Of a stretch of DNA of 64,000 nt, positions 59,412 to 64,000 are shown in pieces; position 1 is the first letter of the stretch, and the number at the start of each line of letters is the position of its first letter. Source of the stretch: Gossypium raimondii (taxonomy: Eukaryota > Streptophyta > Magnoliopsida > Malvales > Malvaceae). The stretch spans positions 50,911,980 through 50,975,979 of the forward strand of contig NC_068575.1 of the NCBI RefSeq assembly GCF_025698545.1, read 5' to 3'. The position numbers and the translations under genes are program-made. The notes below the pieces were generated by a model that was not told where the DNA came from, did not search any database, and saw nothing but the letters and a program-made list of their open reading frames with translations.

Positions 59412-62081
59412 CTACCGCATTGAGCCGGCTGAGTTCTGGTTAAAAGAAACATTAGGGTGCGAATTTCTGGAAGCAAGACTATGTTGTGGCAAAGGCAAGG
59501 CCTTTGTAGGAAACTGGTTGGTGGATGTACCACGGGCCTTTGTCTTTAACTCTTCAAGGATATGTTGAGCTTCTCGGAGTTCATCTTCTGCACTTGCTCC
59601 GTGACCTTCCCAGGCATCAACTACTCGCCGCTGGAATTCAATTGCAAGGGGGTAGCTGCAACATCCAAAAATTAAATTTTCAGATCCAATTTTAACCCTC
59701 AAAAGCTAATACACATTGTAAAGCAGATTCATTTATGTGCACTTGCAGCCCAGGCAAGGACTATGCTTTTATGCATCTACACGAGCATAATTTCTAAAGT
59801 ACTCAACAAGTATCAGTGCAGCAAGCATGGATGTTTTGTGAACGTACAGGAACACAGAATATCCTGTGTCTTATTACAGTATTGACCTTTGATAATTTCA
59901 CCTTTACACCACCTTCATATCTGTTTACCCTTAAAAGTTCCATTTCACTCTCTTTCTCTAATAGCCAAGAACAGATTTCACTTCAGCACTTCCCCAGGTT
60001 ACCTAATGTCATGGCACTCTTAATCGCAACTCCGAATAATTTCCATTTATTTATTTCAACTCACGAATCAAAAACTAATTAAAATGTGATCAAACATTAG
60101 AAAACAACATATCAACAAGATGGAACTATCTAGTCTTTCAGTAAAATACTAAAATGCAATACTGGTGCTTTTACTCATTTAACAATCAAGGATGGTAAAC
60201 CATTTTTTGATGCAAGAAGTTTAGGTGAATATGTTCAAAGAAAATACTTTGACTGGCCCAAAGATAAAGGCTTCAGAGTTCAGATAAGGGCATAATTATT
60301 TACATAGCAAGAACTAAGTCATCACATTAGTAGTGTAACAGAAGTATATTTGCAAAGCAACAGTAGTAAGAGCATCATAAACAGAGAATAAAAAAGAAAA
60401 AGAAAAAGAGCAAAACATCTTACCTTCCCATTGCACTATATGCCTTAGAAAGATTCTGGCAAGTTTCTATTGAATCCACATGATGAGGACCAAGTGAGAC
60501 ATCCATGATGTCCTTTGCAACTGCAAACATCTGTGCTGCTGACTGAGGTCTATCTAATTCCAAGTATGCTGCTCCCAAATTGTTATAGATATAGCCGACC
60601 CCAAAATGCTTGGAACCAAAGCTCTCTTTTAATATCTCTGCTGCACTCTCCAAGTAAGGAATTGCTTGTGGCACCTCACCTTTCAAAAGGAGTAACCACC
60701 CTATTCTAGCAGAAACACTTCCCTCAGAGTGCTGCTCTTGAGGTTGCTTCTCTAGTAAAGCCAATGATCTCTTTAACAACGAAATTGCAATCTCAAACTC
60801 GTTCATAGTCTCATATTGCATTGATATCTCTGAGTATGCCTCGGCAACTTCAATTGGAGAAACAGTCTCTTTCTTGTCAAGAATTCCACAAGCAATCTCC
60901 AAACACCTCTTTGAGTCTGCAAATCTTTCTTGATTGCAGAGAGCCTTTCCCATCGATATAAACACCAGAGCTCGGTTCTCACTATCTTTGTCTGTCTGTT
61001 GAACTATACCTTTCAAAGTATTAATAGCCTCATCATACTTCCCCAAAGCAATCTGCATATTAGCAGCATCAATTTCTGATCGGAGCAACTCCGAACTAAG
61101 ACCCCAATTCTTCAAAATCTTTTGTGACAACTCGTTTTGCTCCAATGCCTTCTCATGCTCCTCCATACCGGTATAAATAACCCCAAGGATCCTCCTATCA
61201 TGAGCAACCTCCACTGAATTATTGCCCAGCTCCTTTCTATGAATCTCCAGCGCTTTCAAACCAAAAGGCAAAGCCTCCTTAAAATTTAGAACCGAAGCAT
61301 AAGCTTCAGCCAAATCCCTATAAGCCACCCCCAATTCCTTACAATCCTTCTCCAAAGTAATCTCCTTAATCTCCAAAGCCTTCTTAAGATTTCCAAGAGC
61401 CTCCTCTCTCCTCCCCATAGCTGTCTTCACATTTCCCAACTCAAGCTGCACCGCATGCATCACTGGCCTAATATCCTCGACACTAGCAACCCTCTCTTCC
61501 TCTAACCTACCAAGCAACTTATTAGCCCTATTAAGATACCCTAAACTATCATTAAACCTTTTCAAACTATAATTAACAGAACCCATCAGTTGTAAAGCCA
61601 TGGCAACTAGTATCGAGGGTTTACCATCTTGATCCAACGCTTTCAATGCTTTGTCAGCAAAAGATAGAGCCTTTTCAGGGTCTTCACCTTCTTGGTCTAG
61701 TTTGAGTCCAATTTTCAATGAAGCTAACCCCAGCTCTCTCTCATCAAAACAAGCTTCCATATCTTTAAATGCTCTGAGCATTTCTTCAGAGGTTTTAGCG
61801 GACTCAAAAGCTTCCTCAAGATCAGATTTTTCTTTCAGTTTTCTCTGTCTAGAGGGCAATTGGTTCGGTTTTTCCACAAGGGTACCGAGGTTGCGACATG
61901 GGTAGACTAAGCCAGGGGTTTTGGCACAGAACTGGATACGATGGTCCCTTGAGTGAAGCGGTGATGGTGATGATGATGATGGAGAATTAACAGAAATGTA
62001 ATCTCTGGATAGGAGAGGGGAAATTCCCCTGAATCTTTGGCGGTTTAACTTCGAAATAAGTGAAAGTGAAGCCTTCTTCAT
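59412..62081 (-). CDS. TPR protein, kinesin-light-chain-like, possible organelle targeting
   Basis: Two exons: 60424-62081 and 59412-59655, joined by a 768-bp GT-AG intron (AAG|GTAAGA ... GTTGCAG|C) in matching phase; 633 residues. The frame extends 12 codons further but without an ATG, so MKKASLSLISK is the start. The first 35 or so residues are rich in Lys/Arg/Ser and hydrophobics with no acidic residues until Asp28 (SLISKLNRQRFRGISPLLSR), which looks like a mitochondrial or plastid presequence. From about residue 130 to 560 TPR repeats of the 42-residue kinesin-light-chain type follow, for example AVQLELGNVKTAMGRREEAL, DLAEAYASVLNFKEALPFGL and YNNLGAAYLELDRPQSAAQM. The tail is short, polar and Ser/Asn-rich. 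It should act as a protein-binding scaffold; partners are unknown. Related plant KLCR proteins work at microtubules, but this one looks like a separate, organelle-targeted type (inference). Confidence 0.88.
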
Positions 62082-62726
62082 GGCGGAACTTCGATTAGTT
62101 TCGAGGGATTTTTGCAAGTTTGGAGTTTCTAAGGATTTATTTCTTCGGCTTTTTGTTAAACCCTTGCAAAAGCCCTAAACTGCATAGTGGTGACCTCTTC
62201 TTTTTTTAATGTAAACTCTAGCTTATTTAATTATTACTATTTTTTTCATTTAATTATAAAATAAAAATATTATTTAACTATTTAATTTTATCTTTGATAT
62301 AGTTTTTAAAATGGATATAATAATAAAAACATTACATATTATAAAATTTAGGTGACTAAAAAAAAGATAAAATTAAATAGTGGGTGACACTTGACTTATT
62401 AATAGTTAGGACTCGTTTCATCTCTAGAGTTTTACAAAATTAATGATGCTTGATTAAGAATTCAAGACAAAAGTATGTACAAATGGCTAGTAATTGTTTG
62501 TTTATACACAGATCACAAAGTTAACAGTGGATCATTTTTCTAAGCATGTTCCTTATAAATCAAGATCTGAGGCCTTAAAGAAATAACCTCATAACGAATC
62601 TATATACAACAAAGAATACAGGGTTTCTTCCATCCACACGATAAATCTTAGTCCAGCATTAGAAACCTCATTTCAATTTCATTCTTCTGAAGGAAACTAC
62701 CACACCACAAACTAAGTGATTATAGA
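62082..62726. other. short intergenic region
   Basis: Holds the promoter of the TPR gene (minus strand) and the 3' end of the next minus-strand gene. AT-rich; no further gene. Confidence 0.55.
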
Positions 62727-63906
62727 TCAATTGAAGCTCGGGGGCCTTAAATTTAGAGTGGGAGTTTCTGGGGGTCCACTGTAAATATCAGCAAAATGAA
62801 GATTTACATCCTCTCCAGCTTCAAGATCATCCAAGTAAGTCGTTCGGGATAACCTCCAAGAATCCCTCCAATCAAGGAATTGGTCTTCATCTTCCACATT
62901 CCTCTCGGAGAAGTTATCGTATGGGTGGTTTGAAGAATGACGGTTGAAATCAGGAGGCTCAAGAAAGCTTGTTTGAGGCTGTGCACTGTCTGAACCATCT
63001 CTAAGCCACCAACAGCTCCGTGTATGGTGCACCGATACATTTGTATCATGATGCTGAAGTACACTCTCATGGAAGAAAGGAGCTGATGTTGAAGCTTCAA
63101 GACGCGACAGGGATCCATCATCAAAATGGTGTGGCCGGTATTCTTTATCTCTTGCTTCATCATGCGTTGTGTTGATCGGACCCCAGTAATTCTTATGCTG
63201 TTCCTCAGCTGGTTCAAATGGCCTTGCTGCAGTGTCTCTTCTATAACTAGGCATCTGTTGCGCTCGAGAGGTATAGTACCAATCTAGAAGATATGGGTGA
63301 TTCTTTTGATTAGCATCAATTAGCCATAAAGAATCCATATTGTAGCCGCCTGGAATATTCTGCTGCATTTCCTTTGATAAAAAGTCATTTCTATCACTGT
63401 AAGCTCTCAGCGGGCTACCTCGCCACAATCTATCAGAAGAATATACATGTCTAGCTCCCTGCCTTTGCAACATTTGATCCCGGAAAGTTCGAATATTTGA
63501 CAAGAAATGCTTTCCTTGAGCATCTGGTTCCCATGAAGGATAGCTACTCTTGAAACTGCAATCGGAATAAAAAATTAGTCAAGCTGAAATTATACATGAG
63601 AAGAGATTCAACACAATATAAAAAGAATATTAATCATGAATAATCGTAAGTTGTATGTAAATGAAATTTCTTACAAAGCATTAGCATATTATGCCTCATC
63701 ACATAGCATATTCTAAGGATGCTGTAAGCTTTTTATCACATAGAATACTGTAACATTAGATTCCCAAACTATATTCAACAAGCAATGGAGTATACCTCAA
63801 GAAAGATTTCTCCATTTTCCCCTGAGAACTCCTCTGTGCACAAGGTGCATTATGTGGAGAGCCATAATTACCATTGCCATGATTTTGGAAATCAAAGACA
63901 CTAAAA
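62727..63906 (-). CDS. unrecognised plant protein, C-terminal part (two exons seen)
   Basis: Terminal exon 62727-63555 and upstream exon 63796-63906, joined in phase by GT-AG borders (TTGAG|GTATAC ... GATTGCAG|TTTC); the upstream exon is itself preceded by an acceptor (TTTGCAG), so more exons lie beyond the window. At least 312 residues are visible, from FSVFDFQNHGNGNYGS through SFLSFKSSYPSWEPD to the end ETPTLNLRPPSFN. The sequence is polar and low in hydrophobic segments, rich in His, Ser, Asp, Arg and Trp/Tyr (DSLWLIDANQKN, LLDWYYTSRAQQM, DWRDSWRLSRTTYLDD), suggesting a largely disordered protein. No domain or motif was recognised. Splicing, a long open terminal exon (276 codons) and normal composition argue for a real gene. 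Confidence 0.7.
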
Positions 63907-64000
63907 CTGCAAATGAGAAAGAGAATGATTAGAAAAGTTATGTTGATTAACTGGCGCGTGAATTAGCTTGTAATAATCTGGTTTCAGAAAAAAGTCACTC

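Overview
This is plant nuclear DNA, AT-rich, with intron-containing genes of typical dicot families. The repeat families (long LTRs of about 3 kb starting TGTAACACC, a CACTA element with TAGCGGCG subterminal repeats, and a TCGAA-rich hAT element) look like those of Gossypium (cotton) or a close Malvaceae relative. That genus call is inference from memory of these repeats; no search was run. I saw no rRNA, tRNA or CRISPR.

Layout. 1-480: 5' end and promoter of an ERF1-like gene on the minus strand, cut by the window edge. 2.7-10.8 kb: an 8-kb Mutator-like element with 9-bp target duplications, holding a solo LTR that itself holds a second solo LTR. 15.0-15.4 kb: a small ERF098-like AP2/ERF gene with an EDLL motif. 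16.3-18.3 kb: a cis-prenyltransferase (dolichol pathway) gene with a 5'UTR intron. 19.5-24.1 kb: a solo LTR, a threefold tandem duplication across its end, and a retroelement relic. 24.2-37.05 kb: one solo LTR grown to 12.8 kb by two further solo LTRs, each holding a copy of the same 1.2-kb hAT element in opposite orientation. 38.2-38.8 kb: a broken hAT transposase. 39.5-40.8 kb: a four-exon 2-oxoglutarate/Fe(II) dioxygenase. 42.7-55.5 kb: a nearly complete 12.8-kb CACTA element with two decayed transposase genes and a nested solo LTR. 57.1-64 kb: an ATL-type RING-H2 E3 ligase, a TPR/kinesin-light-chain-like protein with an organelle-type N-terminus, and the 3' part of an unrecognised plant gene.

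Six or seven ordinary host genes therefore make up a small part of the window, and transposons well over half. Nearly every transposon boundary can be fixed to the base by its target-site duplication, so the order of insertion can be read directly. No reverse transcriptase or integrase reading frame is visible: all seven well-bounded LTRs are solo. The two ERF genes lie 15 kb apart around the Mutator-like nest and probably represent an old group IX ERF cluster stretched by insertions. The strongest candidates for undescribed biology are the family-specific palindromic minisatellites inside the LTRs, the second subterminal-type array inside the CACTA element, and the post-insertion triplication of an LTR end.
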